From Pyrinomonadaceae bacterium (GTDB lineage: Bacteria > Acidobacteriota > Blastocatellia > Pyrinomonadales > Pyrinomonadaceae), in assembly GCA_021228405.1 (NCBI GenBank), contig JAJQRF010000008.1, positions 62,001 to 126,000 on the forward strand: 64,000 bases of DNA, written 5' to 3'. Numbering within the stretch: position 1 is the first letter of the stretch; each line of letters opens with the position of its first letter. The notes under the pieces were generated by a model, which worked only from the letters and a program-made list of their open reading frames with translations, did no database searches and was not told the DNA's origin. Shown here piece by piece: positions 6,933-15,970 of this stretch. Position numbers and translations under genes: made by a program.

Positions 6933-7667
6933 ATGGCTTTGAGAAATGAGTTTCTCAAATACAATCCCGAACCTGCCGTGATGCCTTTTCATACGCGCCT
7001 TCTTGGGAAAGACCGTTTGGCGTTGTATGCGTTTATTCATTCGCTGAATACGAATTTCGGGACGAGCGTTTTTGAGCCGGTGGCGGTTGCGCTGGCGCGG
7101 TCGAATTTTGCGGACGCGAAGGCGCAGATCAAGGCGGGTGAGTATATCAGCGAAGAAGCGTTTCGGGTGATTCAGGAGATAATGACCGATTTGACCGCCG
7201 CGAACGGTTTGCCCGATAAGCCGACCGAGATCGAACGCATCAGAGTGGTTTGCCGGACGGGGAAAATGATAAAGGTCAAACCGACCAAGATCGATGTTTT
7301 CGTCGAAGCGAAAGACGGCGAGCTTTATCTTTTCGACATCAAGACCGCCAAACCGAACGCGGGCGGATTCAAGGAATTCAAACGAACGCTTTTAGAATGG
7401 GTTGCCGCCGTTTTAGCCGAAACGCCTCAGGTAAAAGTTAATTCGCTCATCACAATTCCCTACAATCCTTACGCGCCCGCACCTTACAACCGTTGGACAA
7501 TGCGCGGAATGTTGGATTTGCCGAACGAATTAAAGGTCGCTGAAGAATTTTGGGATTTTCTCGGCGGTGAAGGTGCTTATAATGATCTGCTCGACATTTT
7601 CGAGCGCGTCGGCATCGAACTGCGGTCGGAGATTGACGAATATTTTGCGAAATTCAATCTCGGATAA
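6933..7667 (+). CDS. TdeIII-family type II restriction endonuclease, possibly 5'-truncated
   Basis: This 244-aa protein carries the hallmarks of the TdeIII/MjaII endonuclease family, whose TdeIII member cleaves GGNCC: MPFHTRLLGKDRLALYAFIH near the N-terminus, LNTNFGTSVFEPVA, and the PD-(D/E)XK-type core KIDVFVEAKDGELYLFDIK then TAKPNAGGFKEFKRTLLEW. I start at ATG 6933 because a TAA at 6912 blocks extension in frame. There is no ribosome-binding site, and the family usually has about 15-20 more N-terminal residues. With its likely methylase cut at 4440, this gene looks like the other half of a disrupted system. G+C matches the chromosome. It may be inactive or leaderless. Confidence 0.8.
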   Translation: MALRNEFLKYNPEPAVMPFHTRLLGKDRLALYAFIHSLNTNFGTSVFEPVAVALARSNFADAKAQIKAGEYISEEAFRVIQEIMTDLTAANGLPDKPTEIERIRVVCRTGKMIKVKPTKIDVFVEAKDGELYLFDIKTAKPNAGGFKEFKRTLLEWVAAVLAETPQVKVNSLITIPYNPYAPAPYNRWTMRGMLDLPNELKVAEEFWDFLGGEGAYNDLLDIFERVGIELRSEIDEYFAKFNLG

Positions 7668-7829
7668 TCAATCGTGCCAAATCAATAATTTGAAACCGCG
7701 TTCGGAGTCCTACCTCGAGGCGGCTTTACTTTAGCGAAAAGACTTCTGAAAAAGGGGCTTTGACCTTTCAATTTGTTTTGTCTGCTTGTTTAATCGTAAC
7801 TTCGGCGGAAATCTTTCGAGCTTTTTTAT
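7668..7829. other. Gap before the 21-bp array
   Basis: No gene is seen. Near 7694-7720 there is a half-copy resembling the arm of the WP6 elements (GCGTTCGGAGTCCTACC, then GAGGCGGC). Confidence 0.4.
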
Positions 7830-8081
7830 GTTGAGCGGTTGACTTTGATACCGCCGTCGATGACAAGGGCGCGGTTTCCGTTGACAATCGCACCGCCGTG
7901 AATGACTGTGACACCGCACCGGTTGACTATAGCACCGCCGCAAATGACAATCGGACGCGCACCGTTGACATTGACACCGCCAAGAATGACTACGGCTCCG
8001 CACCGATTGACAATGACACCGCACAAATTGACCGGAGCACCGCACACATTGACAATGACACCGCACAAATTGACAACGATG
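7830..8081. repeat. Exact 21-bp tandem array A (12 units)
   Basis: TGAC recurs at 7840, 7861, 7882, 7903, 7924, 7945, 7966, 7987, 8008, 8029, 8050 and 8071, every 21 bp without a slip. Units diverge elsewhere but mostly follow CCGCAC-N-RTTGACAATGACA. Because 21 is a multiple of three and units lack stops, several frames stay open, giving heptapeptide-periodic translations on both strands. None has a convincing start, so I treat it as non-coding. Confidence 0.9.
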
Positions 8082-8185
8082 CCCGCAGATTTTATTTTTC
8101 GGGTGTTTTTGCCGTGTGCGGGCGGCGGGGCGAAACTTTTTGCGGGCGGGCGCGTAAGATTGGGAAATTTAGGAGAAAAAGAACT

Positions 8186-8614
8186 ATGAAAAAGTTTATA
8201 TTTTTGTTGATTTTTATTTGCGCCGTCGGTGCGGCGGGCGTTTTCGGGCAGAGCAAGGATGAAAAGGCGATCAGGGCGACTCTGCAAATGACCGCCGACG
8301 GGTGGAACAAGGGCGATCTCGGCGTTTATCTTTCGGCTTATACGAAGGAAGCGACCGAGATGCTCGCGACGGGTCCGGCGGGCGGGGTCGAGGCGATCGA
8401 AAAGACGATGCGCGAAGGTTTCTGGAAAACCGGCAAGCCTTTGCAGGTTCTCCGCTTTGAAAACGTCGTCGTGCGGATGCTCGGCAAGAAAAACGCGCTC
8501 GTGACGGGTCAATATATCTTGTCGGGCAACGGAATGCCCGACCGCACGGGCTGGTATACGACCGTCTGGACAAAAACCAAAGCCGGTTGGCGGATGATTC
8601 ACGACCATTCGTAG
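8186..8614 (+). CDS. Secreted SnoaL/DUF4440-like protein
   Basis: A 142-aa protein with a cleavable signal peptide (about residues 1-21, ending at VFGQ) and a nuclear-transport-factor-2-like fold: the KAIRATLQMTADGWNKGDL helix, VYLSAYTKEA, and a C-terminal TGWYTTVWTKTKAGWRMIHDHS strand typical of DUF4440/SnoaL-like proteins. ATG 8186 has AGGAG 10 bp upstream. An open frame continues upstream through the 21-bp array, but the ribosome-binding site and signal peptide fix the start here. These domains bind small molecules or act as isomerase-like enzymes; no substrate can be read. Periplasmic. Confidence 0.85.
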   Translation: MKKFIFLLIFICAVGAAGVFGQSKDEKAIRATLQMTADGWNKGDLGVYLSAYTKEATEMLATGPAGGVEAIEKTMREGFWKTGKPLQVLRFENVVVRMLGKKNALVTGQYILSGNGMPDRTGWYTTVWTKTKAGWRMIHDHS

Positions 8615-8640
8615 GCTGAATTTCAGATGTGCGAGAGGGA

Positions 8641-8718
8641 AAAAGTCTGAAGTCTGAAGTCTGGAGTCCTGAGTCAGGAATAAATCTTACGACTTACGAC
8701 TTCAGACTTACGACTTTT
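8641..8718. repeat. WP8 word-palindrome (AAGTCTGAAGTC)
   Basis: The left arm is built of repeated GTCTGAA words (8641-8673) and the right arm (8686-8718) is its imperfect reverse complement. It sits between the convergent SnoaL-like and secA genes, so it may act as a bidirectional terminator. A small GTAATTCGTAATT word cluster follows at 8814-8839. Confidence 0.7.
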
Positions 8719-8841
8719 ATTTTTTGTCTGAAAGCTGAACAAACTGAACTTTGTTTTACCATCGAAAAAGGCGAGAGTTTTTCAACTTTCGCCTTTAATC
8801 TTTTTACTTTCGTAATTGTTGATTCGTAATTCGTAATTGAA

Positions 8842-11649
8842 TTACAGCCCTGCGCCGTGGCATTTTTTGAACTTCTTGCCGCTGCCGCAATAGCACGGGT
8901 CGTTCGGTTTGACCTTCGGGGCTTCGCGTTTGAAGGGCGTGTGTTTCGCGGCTTCTTCGCCGGCGGCGGAAGCGGTTGCCATCGCGCCCGTAAACGCCAT
9001 CCCTGCCGCCTGTCGGCGGGCGCGTTGACGTTCGAGCCGTTCGAGGCGTTCGATCTCTTCCTGTTCGTCCTTGACGACGATTTCGAGATTGAAAAGCGCG
9101 CGCGTCGTCTGCGTGTCGATACGGTCGAGCATATCCTGAAACATATCGAACGACTGCTTTTTGTATTCGACGAGCGGGTCTTTCTGACCGTAACCGACAA
9201 GTCCGATGCCCTGTTTCAAATGATCGATCGAGAGCAGATGGTCTTTCCATTGCGTGTCGATGATGTTGAGCATAATGTAACGCTCATACGCCCGAAGCGA
9301 TTCTTCGCCCGCGAGTTTTTCCTTTTCCTCGTAGTTGGAAATCGCTTTCTGCCAAACCGCCGCTTCGACCTGAGCGGCGTTCATTATCTTAAAGTCAACG
9401 CCCGCGTCAACTGCCGGATCGACCGCGTAAATGCTCTGAATCTCAGCCGCATATGTATCGACTTCCCAATCCTTCGGCGCAATGTCCGCACTCAGAAAGC
9501 TGTGCGTCAGATCGCCCAAAAGGTCGCGCGCCACGCCTTTGTCGCCGAGAAGATATTCGCGGTGTTCGGGTTCAAACATCAATTGACGGCGCAGACCGTA
9601 AATGGTTTCGCGCTGTTTATTCATCACGTCGTCGTATTTGAGAACGTGTTTGCGCGTTTCAAAGTTACGCGCTTCGACCGCTTTCTGAGCGCGTTCGATC
9701 TGCTTGGAAACCGTGCGCGATTCGATCGCCACGCCCTTTTCCATTCCGAGCCATTCCATCATCGAACGAACCTTGTCGCCCGCGAAGATACGCATCAGAT
9801 CGTCTTCGAGCGAGAGCACGAAACGCGAGCTTCCGGGGTCGCCCTGACGACCGGCACGACCGCGCAGCTGATTATCGATACGGCGCGATTCGTGGCGTTC
9901 GGTTCCCAAGATATGCAAACCGCCCGCCGCGACGACTTCCTTGTGTTCTTCCGCGACGACGCGTTTCGCCTTTTCGAGTTGTTCCTCGAATTGTTCGGGC
10001 GTGGCTTCGTCGGGGTTGATCTCCATCCGTTTCAGGTAATCGTTGGCGAGAAATTCGGGATTACCGCCGAGCAGAATGTCCGTTCCGCGTCCCGCCATAT
10101 TGGTTGCGATCGTGACCGCGCCCTTGCGTCCGGCTTGCGCGACGATCTCAGCTTCGCGCTCGTGATATTTCGCGTTCAAAACGTTGTGCGGAATTCCCGC
10201 CTTCTTCAAGCGGTCGGCGATCAGTTCCGAATTTTCGACCGAAACCGTCCCGACCAGAACGGGCTGTCCCTTCGCGTGAAGTTCCTTAATTTCGCCGACG
10301 ACCGCATCCCATTTTTCTTCCAGAGTGCGGTAGATCATATCGGGATTATCCTTGCGGATCATCGCGCGGTTGGTCGGAATGATGATAACGTCGAGGCTGT
10401 AAGTCGTGCCGAATTCTTCCGCTTCGGTTTCCGCCGTTCCCGTCATACCGCCGAGTTTTTCATACATACGGAAGTAATTCTGCAAAGTGATCGTGGCGAG
10501 CGTCTGGTTTTCGCGTTCGATCTTTACGCCTTCCTTTGCTTCGACCGCCTGGTGCAAACCGTCCGACCAGCGGCGACCAGCCATCAAGCGTCCCGTAAAA
10601 TCGTCAACGATGATGACTTCGCCTTCCTGTACGACGTAATGATGATCGCGTTTGTAAAGCGTGTGTGCTTTAAGTGCTTGCTCAACGCAATGAAGGAGCT
10701 CCATATTCGCCGGATCGTAAAGATTGGAAACGCCGAGCAGTTTTTCCGCTTTTGAAACGCCCTGTTCGGTCAAAACCGCCGAATGATTCTTCTCATCGAG
10801 CAGATAATCGCCCGTCGTAACCTTTGTTTCTTCGTCCTTGTGACCTTTTTCGAGGTTCGGAATGATCTGATTGGCAATGTAATATTTATCCGTCGCTTCG
10901 TCGGACGCGCCCGAAATGATGAGCGGCGTTCGCGCTTCGTCGATGAGAATCGAGTCAACTTCGTCAACGATGGCGAAATAATGATCGCGCTGAACGAGAG
11001 ATTCAACGTCGAATTTCATATTGTCGCGCAGATAATCGAAACCGAATTCGTTGTTCGTCCCGTATGTGATGTCGCAGGCGTAAGCGTCCTTGCGCGCAAT
11101 GTCGTCCATATCGTTCTGAATACAGCCGACCGTCAATCCTAAAAACGTGTGAATTCTGCCCATCCATTCCGCATCGCGCGAAGCCAGATAATCGTTGACC
11201 GTGACGACGTGAACGCCGCGCCCGGTCAGCGCGTTCAGATACGAAGGCAAAGTCGCCACGAGCGTTTTACCTTCACCGGTTCTCATTTCCGCGATGCGTC
11301 CTTCGTGAAGCGCGATACCGCCGATCAATTGCACGTCGAAATGACGCATTCCCGTAACTCTTACGGACGCTTCGCGCATCACCGCAAAAGCTTCGGGAAG
11401 GACTTCCTTCAAGATTTCCTGCTCGCGTTTGCGCCGCGCTTCCTTATCGTCGATGCCCGCCACCGCATTTTGGATGCGGTCTTTAAATTGTTGTGTTTTC
11501 GCTTTTAATTCGTCGTCCGAAAGTCTTTTGACCGATGCTTCCAGATCGTTGATCTGCTGAACTGTCGGCTTGATACGCTTCAAAAAAACGTCGCTGTTCG
11601 AGCCGAGAACTTTTTTAAATAATTTATCTACAAAACTGTTGACTGCCAT
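8842..11649 (-). CDS. secA: Preprotein translocase ATPase SecA
   Basis: A 935-aa motor of the Sec translocon that drives unfolded preproteins through SecYEG. Walker A MRTGEGKT is at 122-129, the DEVD Walker B is followed by the [12 protein letters not shown] segment near 230-245, the second nucleotide-binding domain carries [11 protein letters not shown] and [14 protein letters not shown], and helical-scaffold and wing regions follow. The C-terminus ends with the zinc-binding SEC-C motif [14 protein letters not shown] (about 918-931), which contacts SecB and ribosomes. Length is normal. ATG 11649 has AGAGGAA 7 bp upstream. Monocistronic here. The many exported proteins in this window would be its clients. 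Confidence 0.98.
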   Translation of the reverse strand: MAVNSFVDKLFKKVLGSNSDVFLKRIKPTVQQINDLEASVKRLSDDELKAKTQQFKDRIQNAVAGIDDKEARRKREQEILKEVLPEAFAVMREASVRVTGMRHFDVQLIGGIALHEGRIAEMRTGEGKTLVATLPSYLNALTGRGVHVVTVNDYLASRDAEWMGRIHTFLGLTVGCIQNDMDDIARKDAYACDITYGTNNEFGFDYLRDNMKFDVESLVQRDHYFAIVDEVDSILIDEARTPLIISGASDEATDKYYIANQIIPNLEKGHKDEETKVTTGDYLLDEKNHSAVLTEQGVSKAEKLLGVSNLYDPANMELLHCVEQALKAHTLYKRDHHYVVQEGEVIIVDDFTGRLMAGRRWSDGLHQAVEAKEGVKIERENQTLATITLQNYFRMYEKLGGMTGTAETEAEEFGTTYSLDVIIIPTNRAMIRKDNPDMIYRTLEEKWDAVVGEIKELHAKGQPVLVGTVSVENSELIADRLKKAGIPHNVLNAKYHEREAEIVAQAGRKGAVTIATNMAGRGTDILLGGNPEFLANDYLKRMEINPDEATPEQFEEQLEKAKRVVAEEHKEVVAAGGLHILGTERHESRRIDNQLRGRAGRQGDPGSSRFVLSLEDDLMRIFAGDKVRSMMEWLGMEKGVAIESRTVSKQIERAQKAVEARNFETRKHVLKYDDVMNKQRETIYGLRRQLMFEPEHREYLLGDKGVARDLLGDLTHSFLSADIAPKDWEVDTYAAEIQSIYAVDPAVDAGVDFKIMNAAQVEAAVWQKAISNYEEKEKLAGEESLRAYERYIMLNIIDTQWKDHLLSIDHLKQGIGLVGYGQKDPLVEYKKQSFDMFQDMLDRIDTQTTRALFNLEIVVKDEQEEIERLERLERQRARRQAAGMAFTGAMATASAAGEEAAKHTPFKREAPKVKPNDPCYCGSGKKFKKCHGAGL

Positions 11650-11998
11650 AAAATTCCTCTACTGAAAATGCTAACGCAAAGCAAACTGCGATTAGCTCAT
11701 AAAATGTAAAATTGTTAAAGTATCGGCGAGTTTTTTATGGTTTTTATTGAAAATCTAATGTCATCGAAGATGACCGACAATATAGCATAGCGAGAATCGC
11801 TATGAAATCGAATCATTATTTTTTCGCTCGCTGAAAGTGAGCAACATTTAACTGCAATGTTCGACACTTTCAGCGTCGTTTTTTTGTTTTCGATCTTTCG
11901 TAGGGTTTCACCCTACGCTATATTGTTTGTCGCCGTTGGCGACTGAAAAGATTTTCAAATAACTTATCGGAAAGTTTTTTCCGCTTACCTCTCGCCGT
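11650..11998. other. Hairpin-rich gap between secA and the 12-kb operon
   Basis: No gene is seen. Three hairpins follow one another: GCTGAAAGTG with CACTTTCAGC (within 11829-11878, with an inner AACATT/AATGTT stem and a following T run on the plus strand), CGTAGGGT-TTC-ACCCTACG (11899-11917), and GTCGCC-GTT-GGCGAC (11929-11943). They lie downstream of the minus-strand operon. Confidence 0.6.
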
Positions 11999-12742
11999 CT
12001 ATTGTGCGTCTTTTTCGTTCAAAAGATCGTCAATCGAACCGCGCGGTAAGCGTGTGACAATGAAAACCTGGTTGTTTTCAGAGCGAATGGAAGTGTTTTG
12101 ATAAGAAGTTTCGATGATTGCATTTTCTTCGTCAACTTCGTAAATTCTAAGAGTTTGATTAAATTTTTCCGCCAGAAAATCGGCTTTCTGCGCGTTCTTT
12201 TTCGGAACGGAAATCTCTATCGATAGCTGTGAAGTGTCATAAACTTCATCAATTTCAAAGCGATGCGTCGAATAATTTTTATTGTTTAAGGTATTTTCGG
12301 TATGTAAAAAGTCCGAAAAACTTTCCCAATCATCAAAATTGTAAATTGCATAATCTAATGCTTTTTCAATCTTCGGATGTATAACCTTTGAGTTAAAGTA
12401 TCCGCTGACAACCGGATCGTAACCTTTATTACAAGTTAATGAAGAATTTCGTTTAAAGGCGAATCTTTCAGAATCGAGATCGAATTTTTCGTTTCGATTA
12501 TATTTCTGTAAATCTTCGATCAATTCTTTCAGATCGTGAAAATAATCATTTATCGCGCCCGAAAAATCCAGTTCTTCATCCGGCTTTTTATCTAAATCGT
12601 CTTCAACGACAATTTCGTTTTTAATATCAAACTGCCGCGTCATCGCCGCTTGTGCCAAAACCTGCGGCGTTGCGCCGACCAGCACAAGACCGAGATAAAC
12701 GGTCAGAAAGAAGATCGAATTGTAGTTTTTACGATTACTCAC
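11999..12742 (-). CDS. Exported hypothetical protein, 247 aa
   Basis: The last gene of a three-gene minus-strand operon; its start overlaps the stop of the preceding gene by 4 bp. It has an N-terminal hydrophobic signal segment (about 10-31, ending VLAQA) and an acidic, charged body with no domain I recognise. Two cysteines are absent or far apart, so no disulfide pattern stands out. Tight translational coupling to two proteins that share a duplicated domain suggests the three act together at the envelope. Function unknown. Confidence 0.75.
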   Translation of the reverse strand: MSNRKNYNSIFFLTVYLGLVLVGATPQVLAQAAMTRQFDIKNEIVVEDDLDKKPDEELDFSGAINDYFHDLKELIEDLQKYNRNEKFDLDSERFAFKRNSSLTCNKGYDPVVSGYFNSKVIHPKIEKALDYAIYNFDDWESFSDFLHTENTLNNKNYSTHRFEIDEVYDTSQLSIEISVPKKNAQKADFLAEKFNQTLRIYEVDEENAIIETSYQNTSIRSENNQVFIVTRLPRGSIDDLLNEKDAQ

Positions 12743-13356
12743 TTTTTAACTTTTTCAAGTTCCCTGTCAATAATACCGTGAAACTGTTCAAACGGCATAG
12801 AAAATCTTAACAAAAAATCTTTCCCGATGGTTTCGACTTTGCTGTTTTCAAGTATAGCCTTTGTATTTTCGTCTTTTACAGCAGATTTTCCTATTTGGAT
12901 ATTTAACTTAATTCCATCTCCGATCGATTTAGCACGTTTCGCAGTTTCAAACGTAGATTTGAAATCTGCTGAAAATTCCAGGTCGGTTTGAACTAAAGAA
13001 ATCTCGACTTCATCTACTTTTAATTGTTTCAAGTAATAAAAAACTCCCGAATCGCTTACGGCTTCGATTCCCAGTTTCGCAAGCTCGATTATCTTCGCAT
13101 CGCCTTCGCTTTTCGTGACTTTAGTCATTTTCGGGTCGAATTTTCCGTTTGCATCCAAAGTTCCCTGTAATGTTAAAGAAAACGGAGTTTTCAGATCAAC
13201 TTCTTTATTTTTAACTTTTTCTGAAAAAATTTGCCCAAAATCCTGCAAAGGTCTTTTGTTCAATTCAGCTTTACTACTTTGTGCGAAAACAGGAAAAGCG
13301 GCTAGCGTTAAAAGCAAGCCGCAGATCAGGGAAAACTTGTCGATTGATTTCTTCAT
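12739..13356 (-). CDS. Exported protein sharing the C-terminal domain of its upstream neighbour
   Basis: A 205-aa protein with a signal peptide (about 1-25, ending VFAQS). Residues 35-200 are homologous to the C-terminal domain of the 13353-14741 product: both have LQDFG, a D-L-K/N-x-PF strand, LQGT or MQGT, DGKFDP or NGKFDP, AIEAxxDSG, and a K-VE-x-x-GK-(D/N)-F end. So the domain exists once anchored and once free in the periplasm. It overlaps both neighbours by 4 bp (ATGA-type junctions), so all three are co-translated. Family unknown; the shared domain looks alpha/beta and about 165 residues long. Confidence 0.75.
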   Translation of the reverse strand: MKKSIDKFSLICGLLLTLAAFPVFAQSSKAELNKRPLQDFGQIFSEKVKNKEVDLKTPFSLTLQGTLDANGKFDPKMTKVTKSEGDAKIIELAKLGIEAVSDSGVFYYLKQLKVDEVEISLVQTDLEFSADFKSTFETAKRAKSIGDGIKLNIQIGKSAVKDENTKAILENSKVETIGKDFLLRFSMPFEQFHGIIDRELEKVKK

Positions 13357-14741
13357 TTTTTGACCGCGTTCAGATTAGCGTTTTTGCTGTCAACATTTCC
13401 GCTCGGTTGCGGTTGTTGCTGACGTTTCGCCTGCGCTTTTTCAAGTTGACGCTTAATCAATTCCTGTGCGACCGGCTTGTCGAGCTTGAAATTCAGAACG
13501 AAATTCTTGCCCTGGCTTTCAACCTTTGAAGCGTTCAACAAAGCCAGCGTATCTTCTTCTTTGACCGTCATTTTTCCGGTGGAAATAAAAAAGTTCAGAC
13601 CGCTCGAAATCTTCTTCGCCTGATTCTCGCTCTTCTGGTCGGAAGTGATTATTGCATAAATTTGCTTATCATCCTGAACCAACGTGAAACTGACCTTCTC
13701 AACTTCTAAATTTGATAAATAAGTCAAAATGCCGCTGTCGCCGATCGCTTCGATCGCATCTTTGGCGACATTTATCATTTCGGGATCGCCATCCTGTTTG
13801 GTATAGCCGGACTTTTTCGGATCAAATTTCCCGTCTTTCGTGATCGTTCCCTGCATCACAACCATAAAAGGCTTGTTCAGATCGACCGTTTTCGCCGCGA
13901 CTTTATCCAAAACGGTGTCGCCGAAATCCTGCAAAGGCTTTTTATTGATGATCTTTTCGGCAACCGGCATATTTGTCAGATCAGGCTGTTTTATTGTGGT
14001 TTGATCTTTTTCGTCCTTATTCTCAGCCGTTTGCTTGTCATCCGGAGTTTTATCTTTCGGCTTAACTTTCTCGGGCTTATCGTCAGCCACAAAGTCGCCT
14101 AAAGGACCTTTCGGCATTTTTCCGCCTTTGATTACCGGACCCTTAATCGGCGGCGGAAGCTTCGCAGGTTTATTCAACATATTGTTCCCGCCCGGAATCG
14201 GATTTCCGGCAATCGGATTAATGGGGATCGGGTTATTCGTAATTCCCGGAATCGGGGTCGAACCAGTCGGCGGCATTTCAAATCCCGAAGGGATAACGGA
14301 CGTGTCGACCACGTCAGGCATTACGCTTTCAGGATTTGCAAGCGCGAAATAGCCTTCGGGATATTTCAGCGGCGGAGCCTGATCGCTGACATCGACATAT
14401 GTAATATCGAAATCTTCAAGCTTTGTTTTCGCGTAATCGACACTCGCAAACTCTTTATCTTCTCCAAGCAAAACCTTACCGACATAAACCGCGTCGATCA
14501 CGTCGCAAACTCTGCCGACGAGCGGACTTTCACAGCCTTTCCGCGTCAAAAGATTAGTTTGTGCGAAAACTACCAGAGCGACCAGATTAAAGATCGCCGA
14601 AGCCGCCATAATCTTGTATAGGCGCGGCGAGAAATTCCAGTTTTTAATCTCGTATTGCTCGAATAATTCGGGTTCGGGTGAAACTTGTTGAAAATTATTC
14701 GGCTGTTCAACTTCCTGATTTTGTAATTCCTGTTCCAGCAT
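13353..14741 (-). CDS. Membrane-anchored protein with proline/glycine linker and duplicated periplasmic domain
   Basis: First gene of the operon, 462 aa. The N-terminal 35 or so residues are cytoplasmic and Gln/Pro-rich, followed by one transmembrane helix (about 42-62, around MAASAIFNLVALVVFAQ). A linker of about 130 residues rich in Pro, Gly, Asn and Ile (PIPGI, NPIPINPIAGNPIPGG) follows, then a Lys/Asp-rich stretch, and the C-terminal domain (about 270-440) shared with the next gene. The topology, with a single helix and an extended Pro-rich arm spanning the periplasm, recalls TonB-like energy transducers, but no TonB C-terminal domain is evident. Function unknown. Confidence 0.75.
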   Translation of the reverse strand: MLEQELQNQEVEQPNNFQQVSPEPELFEQYEIKNWNFSPRLYKIMAASAIFNLVALVVFAQTNLLTRKGCESPLVGRVCDVIDAVYVGKVLLGEDKEFASVDYAKTKLEDFDITYVDVSDQAPPLKYPEGYFALANPESVMPDVVDTSVIPSGFEMPPTGSTPIPGITNNPIPINPIAGNPIPGGNNMLNKPAKLPPPIKGPVIKGGKMPKGPLGDFVADDKPEKVKPKDKTPDDKQTAENKDEKDQTTIKQPDLTNMPVAEKIINKKPLQDFGDTVLDKVAAKTVDLNKPFMVVMQGTITKDGKFDPKKSGYTKQDGDPEMINVAKDAIEAIGDSGILTYLSNLEVEKVSFTLVQDDKQIYAIITSDQKSENQAKKISSGLNFFISTGKMTVKEEDTLALLNASKVESQGKNFVLNFKLDKPVAQELIKRQLEKAQAKRQQQPQPSGNVDSKNANLNAVKK

Positions 14742-14947
14742 AATGCTTCACTTAAAATTTCGATTCTTATAAAGATAAACTAAAAAAAAGTATAAATTCA
14801 GCTCTAAACGCTCGCCGTAAGTCTTAGACGCACACGCAAGTAAATTCGTTGCGAGCAATCTGATATTTTAACATCTTGTCTGCTAAAAGTTAATAGTTGG
14901 CTGAAAATGTTTTTGATTTTTTTTATCAACCATTTACAATAACCTTT

Positions 14948-15832
14948 ATGCCACGCAATCGTCGCGATAAAAAAGATAGACGCAATCAAAATTCGCGTTC
15001 AAAAAACCGCTCAATGGACGAACGTAGTTTTAAACGCCGACTTGCATCGGAAAGTTCCACTCATTTCGTCGAAAAACCGCAAACTCTGGAACAATTAAAA
15101 GCCGTCGAAAAACTGCTTTCCGGCATTGGAACGCCTGAAATCACGCCGTTTAAACCCGACGATTTCCAACTCGAAGCCCTCGCCGCCATCGAAACCGAAG
15201 ACGTTTTGGTAACTGCGCCGACCGGAAGCGGAAAAACCTGGATCGCCCGCGAAGAAATCCGCCGTTTGCTCGAACAAGGCAAACGCGCCTGGTATACAAC
15301 CCCCTTAAAGGCTCTGACCAATTCAAAATACACGGAATTTTCGCAGGAGTTCGGCGCGGAAAATGTCGGAATTTTAACGGGCGACCGTAAGGAAAACTGG
15401 GACGCGCCCTTGATCGTCGGAACGACAGAAATCTATAGGAATCAATTGTTTGACGCGCTCCGAAGCGGCGAACAGGTAAAAACGGATTTCGTGATCTTGG
15501 ACGAAGCTCATTACTTAGCCGACGACGAACGCGGACACGTCTGGGAAGAAGCGATAATTTTATCGCCGCCGCGCATTCGTCTGCTTTTATTGTCGGCGAC
15601 GATCGGAAATGCCGAAGAATTTGCGCGTTGGATCGAAGACGTGCGCGGAAGCAAAGTCAGAATCATTGACCGTGCCGGATCGCGCCCGGTCGAACTTCGC
15701 GCGGCTTATCTTTCGGAGAGTTTACAGCTTTATCCGCTTTTCGATTCAAACGGAAACTTTAACCGTAGCGTCGAACAATTCTCCCAGAGAAAACGCGACA
15801 ACTATCAAAACTATGACCGCCGAAGAAGATAG
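14948..15832 (+). pseudogene. Truncated Ski2/Mtr4-like DEAD/DEAH-box helicase (N-terminal part)
   Basis: The 294-aa product opens with a basic tail (RNRRDKKDRRNQ), then a helicase domain 1 with Q-motif-like FQLEALAAI, Walker A APTGSGKT (about 97-104), TPLKALTNSK, DEAH (about 190), and motif III LLSATIG. It stops soon after FNRSVEQF in an Arg-rich linker. Relatives in this superfamily run to roughly 800 aa with RecA domain 2 and DSHCT-like parts, all absent here. No continuation is visible in the next 125 bp. I start at ATG 14948 rather than an upstream ATG at 14897. The break coincides with a WP10 repeat beginning at 15839, so loss by repeat-mediated deletion is plausible. Without domain 2 it cannot be a working helicase. 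Confidence 0.75.
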
Positions 15833-15838
15833 AAGAGT

Positions 15839-15970
15839 AGAGAGTTGCCAGTGGTGAGTTACAACAAACTTAATCCATAAAACCTTTGTCGAAATTCGTG
15901 TTTATTAATGTAAATTCGCGGCTGGTTTTACTTAAATTATTCTCCACCTGCAACTCACTACCCGCCACCC
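15839..15970. repeat. WP10 word-palindrome (GTGGTGAGTTGC)
   Basis: The left arm GTTGCCAGTGGTGAGTTAC (15843-15861) is imperfectly mirrored by GCAACTCACTACCCGCCACC (15950-15969). The right arm overlaps the last codons of the acyl-CoA ligase gene. Confidence 0.55.

Noticed and set aside
7830-8081. CRISPR array
   Set aside because: No spacers between units; continuous 21-bp tandem repeat. The same holds for 48877-49098 and 55568-55840.
7898-8614. A longer SnoaL-like protein starting inside the 21-bp array
   Set aside because: A ribosome-binding site and signal peptide place the start at 8186; the upstream part is array-encoded heptads.
8857-10755. 632-codon plus-strand frame opposite secA
   Set aside because: Antisense shadow of secA codon bias; Arg/Phe-rich, no motif.
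13353-14741. TonB
   Set aside because: The topology is similar, but the C-terminal TonB fold and its motifs are not seen; the C-terminal domain is instead shared with the next gene.
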